A stretch of 5,045 nt of DNA, from NCBI GenBank assembly GCA_022703115.1, contig JAKLEK010000122.1, positions 1 through 5,045 of the forward strand, given 5' to 3'. Under the pieces are notes generated by a model, which made no database searches, was not told the origin of the DNA, and saw only the letters and a program-made list of their open reading frames with translations. Each line of letters opens with the position of its first letter. The first letter of the stretch is position 1. The position numbers were made by a program, and so were the translations under genes. Of this stretch, positions 4,857-5,045 are shown piece by piece. This stretch comes from Elusimicrobiota bacterium. GTDB taxonomy: Bacteria > Elusimicrobiota > Elusimicrobia > Elusimicrobiales > UBA9959.

Positions 4857-5045
4857 CCCAGGCCGCCGAAATACTCAGGGTCTTCGGCCGCGCCTGGCTG
4901 GTCGGGGGGGCGGTACGGGACGCGAAGCTCGGAAGGCCCGTCAAGGACCTGGACCTGGCGGTCGAGGGCGGGCCTGACTTCAAGGAGCGCGTAAGCAGAC
5001 TGGGACGAAGACTGGGAGCCGCGGCTTTTCCGCTGGACGAGGAGC
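4853..5045 (+). CDS. Class II tRNA nucleotidyltransferase/poly(A) polymerase, N-terminal head only (cut by window edge)
   Basis: Sixty-four codons are readable. The nucleotidyltransferase head motif is unmistakable: LVGGAVRDAKLGRP (16-29), with the GG-VRD phosphate-binding segment, then KDLDLAV (31-37), whose D32 and D34 are the metal-binding catalytic aspartates. The family includes the CCA-adding enzyme, which repairs or builds tRNA 3' ends, A-adding and CC-adding variants, and poly(A) polymerase I. These are told apart by later motifs not present here, so I give no gene symbol. The very short N-terminus before GG-VRD is usual for bacterial CCA-adding enzymes. The ATG overlaps the acyl-ligase stop (ATGA), so the gene is translationally coupled to it, although the pathways are unrelated. 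Confidence 0.9.
   Translation, partial: MTQAAEILRVFGRAWLVGGAVRDAKLGRPVKDLDLAVEGGPDFKERVSRLGRRLGAAAFPLDEE

Overview
The window is GC-rich bacterial DNA with six protein-coding genes, two of them cut by the window edges, packed into two divergent transcription units. I see no rRNA, tRNA, mobile element, CRISPR array or phage gene. Isoleucine is often written ATA despite the high GC content. That habit, with the gene set, would suit a poorly cultivated bacterial phylum such as Elusimicrobiota, but this is only a guess.

Left arm (minus strand, about 1139 to 1): a free-standing Lrp/AsnC ligand-sensing (RAM) domain with no DNA-binding part comes first. After 40 bp containing a short perfect hairpin comes an exported Ala-rich protein of unknown function. 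Its stop codon overlaps the start of a DUF192 gene by 11 bp, and the DUF192 gene runs off the left edge. The three are probably co-transcribed.

Centre (about 1140-1261): a divergent intergenic region, AT-rich in patches, holds candidate -10 boxes for both directions and two short dyads. The rightward gene is dtd (D-aminoacyl-tRNA deacylase). It has a perfect TATAAT ending 10 nt before its ATG and no Shine-Dalgarno, so its mRNA may be nearly leaderless.

Right arm (plus strand, 1748 to the end): an extended -10 promoter and a structured leader precede a 12-helix MFS transporter. One base after its stop comes a FadD-like acyl-CoA/acyl-acid synthetase. That gene overlaps, by ATGA, the start of a class II CCA-adding enzyme/poly(A) polymerase cut by the right edge. 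Transporter plus acyl-activating enzyme recalls the LplT-Aas lysophospholipid recycling pair, but the acyltransferase half of Aas is absent and the transporter looks different. The likeliest reading is uptake or flipping of an acyl substrate coupled to its activation. The dtd and tRNA nucleotidyltransferase genes are tRNA quality and maturation housekeeping functions.

The most unusual points are the transporter/acyl-ligase pair with an altered A10 motif (His instead of Gly before the catalytic Lys), the unrecognised secreted protein coupled to DUF192, and the possible leaderless dtd transcript. I found no clear evidence of a wholly new system.
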